Shown here: positions 42,132 to 53,880 of the stretch, in pieces | How the letters are laid out: the number at the start of each line of letters is the position of its first letter | Position numbering within the stretch: the first letter of the stretch is position 1 | Origin: Apostichopus californicus | Taxonomy: Eukaryota; Echinodermata; Holothuroidea; Aspidochirotida; Stichopodidae | Length of the DNA: 64,000 nt | Direction of reading: 5' to 3' | NCBI GenBank assembly: GCA_020650975.1 | Contig: JAIPMN010000687.1 | Coordinates: 1-64,000 of the forward strand | The notes under the pieces: model-generated | Database searches by the model: none | The model's input: only the letters and a program-made list of their open reading frames with translations | What the model was told of the DNA's origin: nothing | Made by a program: the position numbers and the translations under genes

Positions 42132-45100
42132 ATAATAATCAACGTCGAAAAGGGAAAAGTGGAAAAAAAAAAAAAAAAGTTAAAGAAAAGAAGTTCACAT
42201 TTTGAGAGGAAATTGTGATATGAAAGGCAGAGATTTCGCTATAGTCAAAATTTCGAGAAAGGAAAGTAAAATTATCGAGATAAAGTAGTGATAACCGAAC
42301 GTATATATCGGAAAGTTCAGAAGTTTATCATATTGTACGAAGGTCTCTGACATACCCAGACACATCCGACCGAAAACAATTTATATAGCAGATTATGTCA
42401 GTTCTATTCTGGTTACATGAAAAGAGATAAAGAATTTTTACACCCGTGGCCTTGTCTACTGAACACTGCTGAAATATTTTGTCACCGGAAACCACTGGAA
42501 AACCTGCAACCGTTCTATCAGTCTTCTCAAAATAACACATCCGTATGCATACTTTTTCCATTTGGCGCATGTGATAGGTAAGTTTTGGTAATTCCGTAAG
42601 AGAAGTTTCGCCACTGAGTATGGATGAAGACTTTGGAAACCGTCATAGACGGGAGGCAAGGCAGGGCCTTATCACCTCAGCAGCTAGCAAAGAGCTACTT
42701 ATACTACTAACTACTATTACAAACTTTGTACTAAAAGCACTGTACTAATGTAGTACTACTAATAGTAGGACAGACTAGGCCTTTAGTACGTACCTGTGCC
42801 GTATATTCACTTTAGCCTAGGTCTAGGATAAGTTCGGTTTTGTTATACATAACTGGATGATTCCATTCATAGACTGCTATCTGGCCCTTTATCATATTAT
42901 TCTCAATTCCTAGACAGTCAAAACTTAGCAGATATTAACTAGCAGACTTAAAGAAAAATACCTAGGCCTAGGCCCAGGCTCTACTGTACGTTTATTAGCA
43001 GCAAATCACTGTGAGTGTGAATTGAACGGGCTACTAAGTACCATGTGAATCCCGAGTCCAAGCTTAGCACCAACCATTACTCATTAGCCCATTCCTTAGT
43101 CTTTAGAATGATATACCGCAATACTAATACTGAAATGTTTTAAGTCTAAACTAGGCCTGAGTAAGGCTTTAATTATGATAATAAGTTAAACATACCCATG
43201 GGACAGGCTTGAAAAATAAAAGGGTCTTAAATCAAGGCTTGTGTATGCTTTCGTTTATTGATACTTGAGCAATATCGATATCCAAATGATATAACCAAGT
43301 GTTAAATTTTTGAATATCTTCAGGTTTTTTTTCATGGTTTTCATTTTGTATTATAATGTGTTCATACTGTGTTGCCTTCTACTATACTTAGCCGTACATA
43401 ACTATGATCACCCTCAGCAGGAAAGAAATTATTGTCATCATTCTATGTGAAGTACTTAGCTCTGAAAAATAAGCTGTTATAATCCTTACATGAGTGACGG
43501 TTAAAGTTTGATATGTTTCATCATGAAAAGAATTAAATTGTGATTTTTATGAACTTGTTATTTTTCCTGGATTGAACAACTATTGTGTCTGCTTACAGTA
43601 GTTAGCAAAATTCACGTAGCTTCTGTGTACAATATCTTGCAAACTCATTGCTCAACTTTATTATGGTCGACAAACAGCTAACCAGTAGATTGACGTATGC
43701 TCATCCCAATTTCTCAAATTTATTTCAACTTTAGGCCACTGGGATATGAAACAAACTACTTTACATAGTTCTGAACATATATATAGTAGTCATACCCAAC
43801 AGACTAACACATTTTGGTATGATTGGGATTATCAAAACAGTGTCTGTTGCAGTGCAGTCTAAAGAATAACCAGAAGGAGACAGATAAATTTGATATTAGA
43901 TTTATTTGGGTGTACAGCTGTGCGCATGTCGTAGCTTTCCATATAGCACTGTGTGTTTAAAACTGTGATAGTCTACATACCTCCATGGATGGTGTGGATG
44001 TAGGCGACATTTAGACCAAGAGCCGAATTTAATATTTTTGGCTAAACCACATCAGACAGTACTTATAAAGTTATTTGTAAAGCTTGCAAAGTTAACAATA
44101 TATCCTCTTCCAACAGTTTGTACCTTATTTGAACATTTACAGACCTGTATCATGCATGTGAACAAGGAAATGTATTTACTGAGATAAAATAACATTTTTT
44201 TGCAATATAATTAACAGTTTACACTATTTGATCATATACTCCCTAATACCATGTTTCCCATCTATATTTTAATATGTAGAGTATGTACATGTATACACAG
44301 TAAACGCAGACATTATTTATGTACTGTTACTTAACTTGTCGTCACTTAAATTCTTACAGCTCGCTTTCCTTAACTCTCTCATTCAACTGTGTCTAGAGTG
44401 TTCTTTTAAACTGAGATCTAATGCTCTGTATTTAGTTGCTGAATTTTTTAGTACCTCAAGATACAAGTTCTTATGTTACAAAAACTTTTGCATTGAATAA
44501 AGAGGTTGAAATGTTTGGCTTATATAGTGTTGATAAGATTATATGGCTTAAAGATTTATTAAGCGAGTGACTTTAAATTGAGATCCTACCTAGAATTAAG
44601 TGCAGGATAGTTTATAGTATCCTGTGCATTGTACACGCAGACCTGTACAAATTTGATGTGCTTGACTTCAAATGGATCACATGACCAGACAAATCATTTT
44701 GGCATACGTATATTTATCGCTGGCATCATGCTAGGGCATATGAATTCATTGATACTCTATACGCAAGTTATCGGTGAAAGGGTACCTACTGTACGTAAGT
44801 GAACTTAAGAGCTCAATCCTGCAGGCCTAGACATTCGCAATCGTAGCCACTTGCTGTAAAAACATCCGAGTGCTTAAAAACAAATTTAGTTAGCTATAAT
44901 CAAAGTTGCCACCAGTTTGCATCTTCCTAAACTACATAACACTTCAGTTACTGGATATATAGGTTTATGGGAGCAGCCCAATAATTCCTGCCAATAATAA
45001 AAAGTGATATGCTCAGGCGTATGTAATGTTAGGTAGCCAAATCATGAAATATTTTTGCTGATGATTGTTATTCAACTATTCATGTGTTTCTATTTTCTTA

Positions 45101-45414
45101 ATTCCTTGTCTACTGGCAGAAAGTAAAAGTGCCTTTTCTGGGGGGAAACTAAATAAGAAAAAGCCACATGTATGCATTTGAAAAACTTACATTACCTGCA
45201 TTTCAATGCCAGGACCAGTTTGTTTATTGTGTTTCAAATATTGTACCAATTGACTGAGGATTTTGTTGTTGTTGTCATGTTCTGTCCGAGCTATGTTCTA
45301 GTCTCTCCTCTCTTACTGTACTTGTGTCCAAGCGACACATTATGAACCCCAGTGTACCTTTTTTACCTTTAACCTACCCATATTGTTCGTACCTTTGTTT
45401 TGCACTGTGCCGCC

Positions 45415-47500
45415 ATTGGCCTATTTTTACTTCCAGGTGATTGCCCGTACTTCCTCACCCTTGCATTCACACATAACTGGATATCCCTTCAGAACCTGCA
45501 CGAAACTTCCTGTATATATAGCATGTGGTTATAACCACTTGGGTACTCCATATTACTGAGTCATTCACCGTTATCCAATTGCAACACTTTAGAAGCTTGT
45601 TTCCACCTACTGTTAAAGTTCATGTCATTAACAGTGTTTTGTGTACACGTATCCAAACCTACAAAAGTCATGTGTGTAAATCTTATCTGTCATTCCTGAG
45701 CACTGTGATTTTTCTGGACGTACGTATGTACTGGCTGACCGTTTCTGCAGGGACCTGCAAGAGTCGAGTAGTGGCCCTGTAGTTTCAGATACCTTATCTT
45801 TACTCTAACAGTGTGGAGTATGGTACAGTATACATTTTCTTCACTACCATCTTAACTGTCTGCTACAGTATGTACGCACTCAAATCTATGTAGCTTTACA
45901 AGACTAGGTAAACCTTTTAACACCCCCCCCCCTCCACCTGACCTACTTCGGGGTCACTGTCCTTCCAGTTACTACCATTCGCAAAGGCTTGCAGTGATAA
46001 TTCCAGGCTACCTACAGAACAGTAATTTTCGATCCACTGGTATCTTGGTTTTACAAATTTTGGTGAAGTTTCTCAATTTTCAGTTACCTTATCTTTACTC
46101 TAAACAGTGGAGTATGGTACATTATCACCACATTTAAGGCAAAATTCAGCACTAAAATGCAACTCAATGTAATGTCTGCAAAGACAGATTCTCATACTTA
46201 CCTGTCTCCTCACAACAATTTCACTTTCATCTTCTACCTAGTCTGCATATTAAATAAACCATTTTATTACTCAGCTGCCTAATGCCTACAGTAGAACCAA
46301 TTCTCAGGTCACACTTCTATTTCTATCGTACTTCACGCGTAGATACAGCAGCTTTAATCTGATAGTTTAACGCTGTCCCCAGTCTGAAACGGATGGATGG
46401 TTTATAAAGATTTAATCTATTCCCCTCTTACCTACCTCCCACTCTACTACCACACTTAACTTCATGGCTGGTAGATTGGAATAGTACTGACGTAGAGTCG
46501 TAGACAGGTAAGTATCGTCCCTTTTTAAAAAAAATCCCTAAAATCATTAAATTTTGGGGGATTCTGCTGTACACATTAATTTGACAGTATAAATGCAAAT
46601 GTTAGCAGTCAACTCGAATATGCAAATTTATGCCGCGGATATTTCACACTCGTTGAGCACAGAGCCCATTTACCCAAGATGGCAAGACATTGAGTCTGGT
46701 CTTGTTCCTAAATTTTACAGTGTAGAGAGTATTTTATGCATTATGATCTTATCAAATTTGAGATATAGCACAATGTTTTTTGTAGAAAGTTTGGCCATTT
46801 TAACTTACATGGTTAGTAGATTTGCCTTTGCAATCAGCAAATTGACTAATTTAGGGAAAAGTCATTAAAACTATCGTTAAATGTCAGATGGATCGTGACC
46901 CGCCAGGGAGCAACATGGAATTGCCTGGATCGGCTGTTGAAATATCAGAGAGCCTACTTACGTATAAGACAGTGTACAAAATATTATGTATAAAATAAAT
47001 GTTTGGTAAGTTCCAAAGTGGTGTGAGCCGCTAACAGTATCAAAGCAAATATGGGGATTCGTATATATGTTACCTTAACCTTCAGACCACTTCAGATCGC
47101 TTAATCTTCAGATCTTCAGCATAACCGAGGATTATCCTGTTTATTAACGCAAATAGGATGAATTAGAAACGAACTCAAAACCGCTCTGAAGACAGTTAGT
47201 AATAACAGCCTGGATGTTTTTCAAACTGAAATTGTGTGTGAAGTGCATGCTAGAATTATAACTCTGTTATCATTGATGTCTGAGTCTCTGGTAATCATAA
47301 ACACCTTTCAGTTTGTTGTCGAGCCCGTATCCACTCTCTGTTAACTCAGTGCTTTGAAATTAACTGTGCACAGATTATCCCTGGAAAATTCTTTTTCAAA
47401 ACGATAGTGACCATTAGTTTATTTTACAACGTATACGACAGGATAAATTGAAGTGATAAGTGACGAACAAAAAAACAATAAAATATAAGGAGGAAAGGAA
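45415..47500. other. Unassigned non-coding DNA
   Basis: Apart from two copies of the 100-bp family and a poly(C) run near 45922, I see only plain sequence. Open frames at 45525-45782 and 46593-46868 have no recognisable domain. Confidence 0.5.
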
Positions 47501-47519
47501 GGGAAAGTAAGGGAAAAAG

Positions 47520-47980
47520 AAACAAACATACCTCTACAGAGACACACACACACACACACATGTACAACATACAGACATGTATGCATGCCAAATAACAACA
47601 GCCGTTGACTTGGAAATGAACACAGGAAGCTGGAGCATGTCGTTCCACTTATGGAAACTGACTTTGTTTTATGCGCAGAGCTTTGAGAAATGTCTTTATA
47701 TTTAGTCAACAGAAAAATGTGTAGATCACTAGATCTCTTCATACATACACACACACACAGATACGTATGTACGTATGTATGTACCTGTATGTACAATACA
47801 TAGATACGTACGTGCGTATGTATGTACAAATTACATACATACGTACCTACACATGTACCTACGTACGTACATACATACATACATACACATACATACATAC
47901 ATACATACATACGTACATACGTACACACATTCTTACATACATACACCCATACATACATACAAAAATGCATACAGTACATT
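47520..47980. repeat. CA and TACATACGTACG microsatellite region
   Basis: CA runs at 47545-47560 and 47748-47758, then a roughly 200-bp tract of TACATACATACG/TACGTACG (47762-47965). The 186-codon - strand frame over it is low-complexity (repeating YVCMYVC) and not a gene. Confidence 0.95.
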
Positions 47981-48381
47981 AAATTGATTACTCAAATATA
48001 ATGCAAATGTTTGAATAGTCCTGTTTTTTGGACAAATTTCAGGAGTCATTCATGCATAAGAATGTACCGTAGCCAAAGTGGAGTAGCACCAGCGAAATTG
48101 TTAATCTCAGTAAGTCGTTTTTGTGGCTAATGTTCGTAGCAGCAGAGCATGTGGGTGACCCAATTTGATTAATTAGTCTGAGCCTCTGAGGGATATAATT
48201 ACTTGCAAAGTACTAAGTAGGTATCCTTGCAGTGAAATCAGCATACTTGTAGAGTTTAAATTTGCAGGCCCTTGTACCACATATTTGTTGAAGATGCTAC
48301 GAAATATTGTACTGAACAATAAAAGGCTGTTTGTATTACAGGACAAAATCATAGTTGCAGGGAATAAATCAGTGTTCAAAA

Positions 48382-48628
48382 TTTTGTGTATTATTTTTGA
48401 AGGCTATGTTATTATTATTATTTTTTTTAATACAATATACAAGTCCCTCTGTATAAAACTGCTCTAGACATCTTTATGTACACTATTAACAAGTTGATCA
48501 TTTTGTGTATTATTTTTGAAGGCTATGTTATTATTATTATTTTTTTTAATACAATATACAAGTCCCTCTGTATAAAACTGCTCTAGACATCTTTATGTAC
48601 ACTATTAACAAGTTGATCATTTTGTGTA
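48382..48628 (+). repeat. 119-bp tandem duplication, near-identical
   Basis: 48382-48500 repeats at 48501-48619, with 9 bases of a third unit. By eye the two copies are identical, including TTATTATTATTATT and AAGTCCCTCTGTATAAAACT. So it is a very recent duplication or an assembly artefact. Confidence 0.95.
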
Positions 48629-48629
48629 G

Positions 48630-50284
48630 GGCATTTTGCGATGCAATATTACTGGATAAATATTCCCTGTATGTAATTGAATTCTATCATGTTAGCAAGA
48701 GGAATTAAACTTTGCATAAAATCTAAGAAATGAAACCATTGCTTTATACCTAAATTCACTAATGTCCCACTCCCACATCTGTGATAACACTTTGCAGTAG
48801 TTTATTTAGAGTACCTCGTGACTAATATTGTTCTGATTAATTAATATTGTAATGCGTGGGCTCGTCCGGGAGGTCTAGTACTGTATACATACTGCACATG
48901 TAAACACAGTACAATGTTTTCTATATCATCAGTAACTACTAAATGAATGATTAGTTAAACTTTGTTAAAAAAGATTTATAAACTACAAGGTAATAGTTGT
49001 CTTTGCTAAAGAAGGTTTACTCATACCAAGGCAAAATTTTTATATGATTGCAATTTTCATTTTTCTTTTTTTCTGGTTTTCCGTGGACAACCAGGCTTAT
49101 TACATTTTGGTTTTCCAAACAGCAAATTTGGTTGTGTGAAAAAAATTCACAAAGAATGACCAGTATGTGCACTGTAGGAGAGATGTGTAGGTTTGCTGAA
49201 TAGAACACCAGGTTTTGGGCCAGTAAAACTCTCCTTTGGGTGGATCATAGGCCTACTATCAATGTTTTTATTAAATATTATTATTATTCTTTTTCAGTGT
49301 CTCCAAAATGATAGAGGACAACACCACCATTTTGCTTAATTTTTTTTGGGGGGGGGGGGGGAAGGAGGGCAGGGAGGGATTTAGTTATAATGCAACTTGA
49401 ATTTGATGTAAAATATCTAGTGAATTCGCCTGACGACCTCCAAAATTGATTTTGGTCTCCGAACAGAAATTTTGTCGTCTCAGATGACTTGAGGACCAAT
49501 ACAAATTTTCCCTGCATACTGTATGTGTTTGATATATGACCAGTCTGTTTATGCATCATTATTTCAAACAATGTCTGTACATTGTTGTGTACTGTGAATA
49601 CCACATGGTGAACCCACAGTGCGATGTTGTTTACTGTTGTATAGTGGTTACATTGAGCAAGTGTGTTACATTAGTATTAATAGGCTATATGTGTACAGTA
49701 CAGTAGGCTAATAGGTCATAGGTAACCTACAATATCAGATATGGAATAGCCTGTCCAAGTTAAACTTTGACCTACTGGGTAGAAATCATTGTTGTCATTT
49801 GGGGATCAGGTCCGTCATCTATCAGATGAATGCGCCGTATTTGATGAGATGAAATACTTCAAAACATCTGTCATGAAATGACTGATGTACGTACAGCACC
49901 GGATCCTTAAGAGAGTTACGTAGTGGAACTGGTAGGATGTACAGTATGTCACTAGAATTGTACGCATTGTTATTTTAATACATGAAAATGCAAAAAAGAC
50001 AGCTTCTTCAGTTAAAGTTTTTGGACAAGTTGTTTTAGAAAGTCATTTGTGAGGGTCGTTTCGATTCTTTGGTTACAGGTATTCAATTTCATTGGAGGTC
50101 ATTTTGAAACCTCAAATAGCATTTAGTCTACTGTATTTAACTGTGTAACTTTCGTTGTTGGCAGACAGGTTGGTTGTCAGGGGTAACAGAAAGTAATATT
50201 ACACAACTCTATTAGTTGAAACTGGTGTCCTTTAGTCACTATTTTGCATCATGGGTTTGAATTGTCATTGTTTACAAGTGTTTG
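48630..50284. other. Unassigned non-coding DNA
   Basis: Poly(G) run at about 49348-49361 and an ATT run near 49275. A 106-codon - strand frame (49284-49604) spans the poly(G) tract and has no domain. Nothing else identified. Confidence 0.5.
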
Positions 50285-51125
50285 TAATAACTCAAGTTGA
50301 CTCGAGTACTGATTGTAGTGACTCTAGAATTGACTCCAGTCTTTGGATGCAAAAGATTCAACTGGTCTCGAGTCACAAATTGGTAAAGGACAAAAGACAT
50401 CAACTTGACTCAAGTCTCTGATTGGTAAAGGACAAAAGACTCAACTCGACTCAAGTCTCTGATTGGTAAAGGACAAAAGACTCAACTCGACTCAAGTCTC
50501 TGATTGGTAAAGGAAAGAAGACTCAACTCGACTCCATTCTCTGAATGGTAAAGGACAAAAGGTTCAACTTGACTTGAGTCTTTGATTGGTAAAGGACAAA
50601 ACACTCAATTTGACTCAAGTCTCTGAATAGTAAAGGTCAAAAGACTCAACTCGACTCCATTCTCTGAATGGTGAAGGACAAAAGAATCAGCTCGACTGAA
50701 GCCTCTGATTTGTAAAGGACATAAGACTCAACTTGACTTAAGTCTGAATGGTGAAGGACAAAAGAATCAACTTGACTCAAGTCTTTTATTGGTAAAGGAC
50801 AAAAGACTCAACTTGACTCTGAAAGTCTCTGATTGGTAAAGGACAAAAGACTCAATTTGACTCAAGTCTGTGATTGGTAAAGAACAAAAGACTCAACTTG
50901 ACTTAAGTCTCTGATTGGTGATGGACAAAACACTCTAACTCGACTCAAGTCTCTGAATGGTGAAGGACAAAAGAATCAACTCGACTGAAGCCTCTGATTT
51001 GTAAAGGATAAAAGACCTTAATGCGACTCAAGTCACTGATGGTAAAGGACAAAAGGTTCAACTTGACTCAAGTCTCTGAATGGTGAAGGACAAAAGACTC
51101 TAACATATGACCAGACTCTAGTGAT
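50285..51125 (+). repeat. 41-bp tandem array, ~20 copies
   Basis: Unit ACTCAACTCGACTCAAGTCT plus CTGATTGGTAAAGGACAAAAG. Copies vary (CTGAATGG, TTGATTGG, GAATCAACTCGACTGAAGCC), and some higher-order structure is visible: the GAATCA..GACTGAAGCC variant recurs near 50685 and 50975. Ends are degenerate. Confidence 0.96.
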
Positions 51126-53695
51126 TCAACTTAGATAATCAGGTACTCGAATCTGACTCTAAGGAAAGCTCTGAAATGCAGCCATGGCAGGAACTTCTGT
51201 AGTGTACAGAGTGAAGAATTGCCATGAGAGCTTAATAGTGGCCTTCCTGCTTGTCAGTAGAGCTGATGACATCATGTACTGATTGTGAAAGTGCATGGCT
51301 GGTCATTATCATAACTGGAATATGTGCTAGAAAGTCAATTTATGGTCACTCAAACTTCAGTACGCAATCTTGTTATCCTATAAAAACACAAATGTTTATG
51401 TAGAGTTCTTCAGTATTGGCCCAAATTGTTAGCTTGCTTAAAATTGCTAGAAGTCTTCAAAAAGTACTTTCTGGGAAGGTTCTGACTCTGTTAATTATTC
51501 ACATATGTATCTAGGGTGGCAAAAATGTATTTTGACGTTTGAGCATGAGTGACCATTATTCGACTTCCTAGCATATTTGGGGGCCAATACTGATGACCTT
51601 TAACAGAGACAGTTAATTCTCGTAAGTTACATTGTCTGGGTATGATTAAAATTTCATCAAGTGGTCAGAATTCAGGAAAAGTATGTGTACATATATCTGT
51701 TAAAATGTGTTCGCAAGTTTTAATATGTTTAACTTTGGGGCAACGCTGAACCCTTTTTTTAATGCCTCACCTCCTAACATTTTATCGACAAAAAAACCCA
51801 AAGAGGTTTGATGCCCCTCGGTTTTGACACCCCATAAGTTTATAGCCCTGTTAATTGAGAGTGTACATTATTGGTCATGCATAATTTGTGTGCTGGGAAA
51901 TGCTAGACATTACAGAATGCAATCCGCTACTTTAAGAACCCAAGTCAAGACGTTTCGAGCGGTGAATGTGATTGTGTGTGTGTGTGTCTTTGATTCTGTT
52001 AGTCTGATCTCCTACTGTACGTAGTACTCGTTCTGAGAGAGGCCATTTACAATTACGCAGGTGAGGCCCATGCCAGGTGACATATACAGTACAACTTAGC
52101 ACTGCTTTCAAGTATTTCCAATCAGAGCAAAACACACACATACATGTACGTGTTTTCCTACTGTTTATTGAACATTGGCTTTTAAGCCATGACCAGATGT
52201 TTCCATATTTGCAATCGGCCATTTTGACAGTCACCAGCCAGGATGGAGTATTACACGAACCTACAGTAGATAAATCTCCTTCTTTTTGATTCCTGATTTA
52301 TATTGTAAATTTGGACCTTGTTTTGATGTTCATGGTGCAGGACTATCCAATAGATAGGTGAAACAGACTGCCTAGAGGTCCCCTCTAGATCAAGGGCCTG
52401 GGCAAGACAAGCTAATTCTTTCTATCGGTGTGTAGTTGTGCATTAATAATGACTGGAGCAAAGAGGGACAGGGAGGGGAGTTTGATGGGACCAGCTTAAA
52501 GTACCTTAAAGATTTACTCCACTCCTCTGTTACCTGTCTACACCCTACTATTGCACCTTCCCATCTATGCACCTAGCCTAATAACTGGAAGTAGTTTAGC
52601 ATTGCGCCCCTTGACACTCCTCCCGGTGATCGCCTGTCACATCCTTCTCCTTCGGAATCTACCGTGTGCGAAGTATGGACCTATTCTGGCGATAATCTTG
52701 ATTTCATTTGAACTTTTTCGCACGTTTCCTTATTGTGTATTGGAAGTTTGGAAGAAGTTTCCATCAACATGCTTTTTTGAGTGCTGCTTTTAAAGCATCC
52801 TTTGACTTTTTAACCTGGTTTCCGAAGGCGTTGATGGGCGATGACCCTGAGGAGGGTCAAGGGGGCACAACGCTAAAATATTACCAGTTATAAGGCTAAG
52901 AAGAAGGGAAGGATGTGCAATGATTGCTTGTAAACACCCAAACCAGAGAGTGTTGGAGCTTCCAGAGGATAATGATCCAGATGGTAACGCTGATGGTACT
53001 GTAAAGTTGACGTTGATTGTACTATTAAGTTGTTGATTTGTTTATATTACATCATTTACTGTTTGTGCACAAACAATTACTGACAGTTTGAAATCAAAAT
53101 CCTGCTCTAGTTGTGTGTGGATAATTGTGGCGGCATTAATAGTACTCAAAAGTAATCTACCGTGGCATGGATCTGGGACATGAGGCGCCTCAGCCCTGTC
53201 TAGCCATGCAATAAGAGGATTTTTCATCCAGAGGCAATCCCCATCGATCAGATAATGATCGATCAGATAATAGCGTTCTAAATGCTGTTATTATTATTAT
53301 TATTAATGTACAGATATCAAGTCGGTGAAACAATTTGAACGTTTGCAATGAGGAATAAAAAGAGAGGAAAACTATTTGTGGGGCAAATGTAATATCAAAC
53401 AGAGTCATTGTATGTAATTTACATTTCACAGTTTAATATGACACCATATAATATTCATTATTTACGTCACTCCTCTCGTACCCATCTCCTGAACATACGT
53501 ACTCCAATGTACCCTCGGTTAATTCTTGCACTGCCCCCCCAATGACCCCACTCTACAGTAAGTTCACCGCCCTCTGCCTTTCAAATCTACCGTGCAGCGT
53601 CCTGACACTCGTCGAGTTTCTCGGGTGTTTTCACCTCCCCAGGTATAGGTAGCACTGCCTTCAGAGAGCTAAGTACATATCACCAACATCATAAG
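51126..53695. other. Unassigned non-coding DNA
   Basis: Contains two copies of the 100-bp family, a dispersed word (GTGACCATTATTCGACTTCC at 51549, followed by ACTGATGACCTTTAAC) and an ATT run near 53288. A moderately GC-rich patch at 52600-52870 has open frames of 60-80 codons with no recognised domain. Confidence 0.5.
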
Positions 53696-53734
53696 AAAAG
53701 AACATGTACATGTGCAACATTATCGTTAAACTCC

Positions 53735-53880
53735 ACTAAACGTATCGTACACTAATCGTATCGTACACATACTTTATGTATGTACACTTATGTACACTTT
53801 ATGTACAGTATACACTAACCGTATCGTACACTAACTGTATCGTGCACATACTTTATGTATGTACGACAACAATCGTATGG
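53735..53880 (+). repeat. ~78-bp tandem duplication (CGTATCGTACACTAA / TTTATGTATGTAC)
   Basis: ATCGTACACATACTTTATGT at about 53760 recurs with one change (ATCGTGCACATACTTTATGT) at about 53838. Smaller CGTATCGTACACTAA units repeat inside. Confidence 0.8.

Larger units (their letters stand above)
40781..45300. other. Non-coding region upstream of POP5
   Basis: Begins with the POP5 promoter region, where no obvious TATA box was found. It holds a dispersed element (41365-41563), a direct repeat pair (41459-41508 and 41688-41731), a foldback hairpin (41965-42131) and poly(C) at about 41145. A strong donor-like AGGTAAGT near 42577 has no recognisable exon attached. From 42700 to 45300 I see nothing identifiable. 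Confidence 0.5.

Noticed and set aside
46195-46215. U1 snRNA gene (ATACTTACCTG match)
   Set aside because: Only the first 11-12 bases match the U1 5' end, and the rest does not. The word is the complement of a 5' splice-site-like sequence in the 100-bp repeat family.
47419-47979. 186-codon open frame on the - strand, the longest in the window
   Set aside because: It translates the TACATACG/CACACA microsatellite into YVCMYVC-type repeats. No domain.
50285-51125. CRISPR-like array
   Set aside because: The units are contiguous with no unique spacers, and the DNA is eukaryotic. The same holds for the 61-bp and 29-bp arrays.
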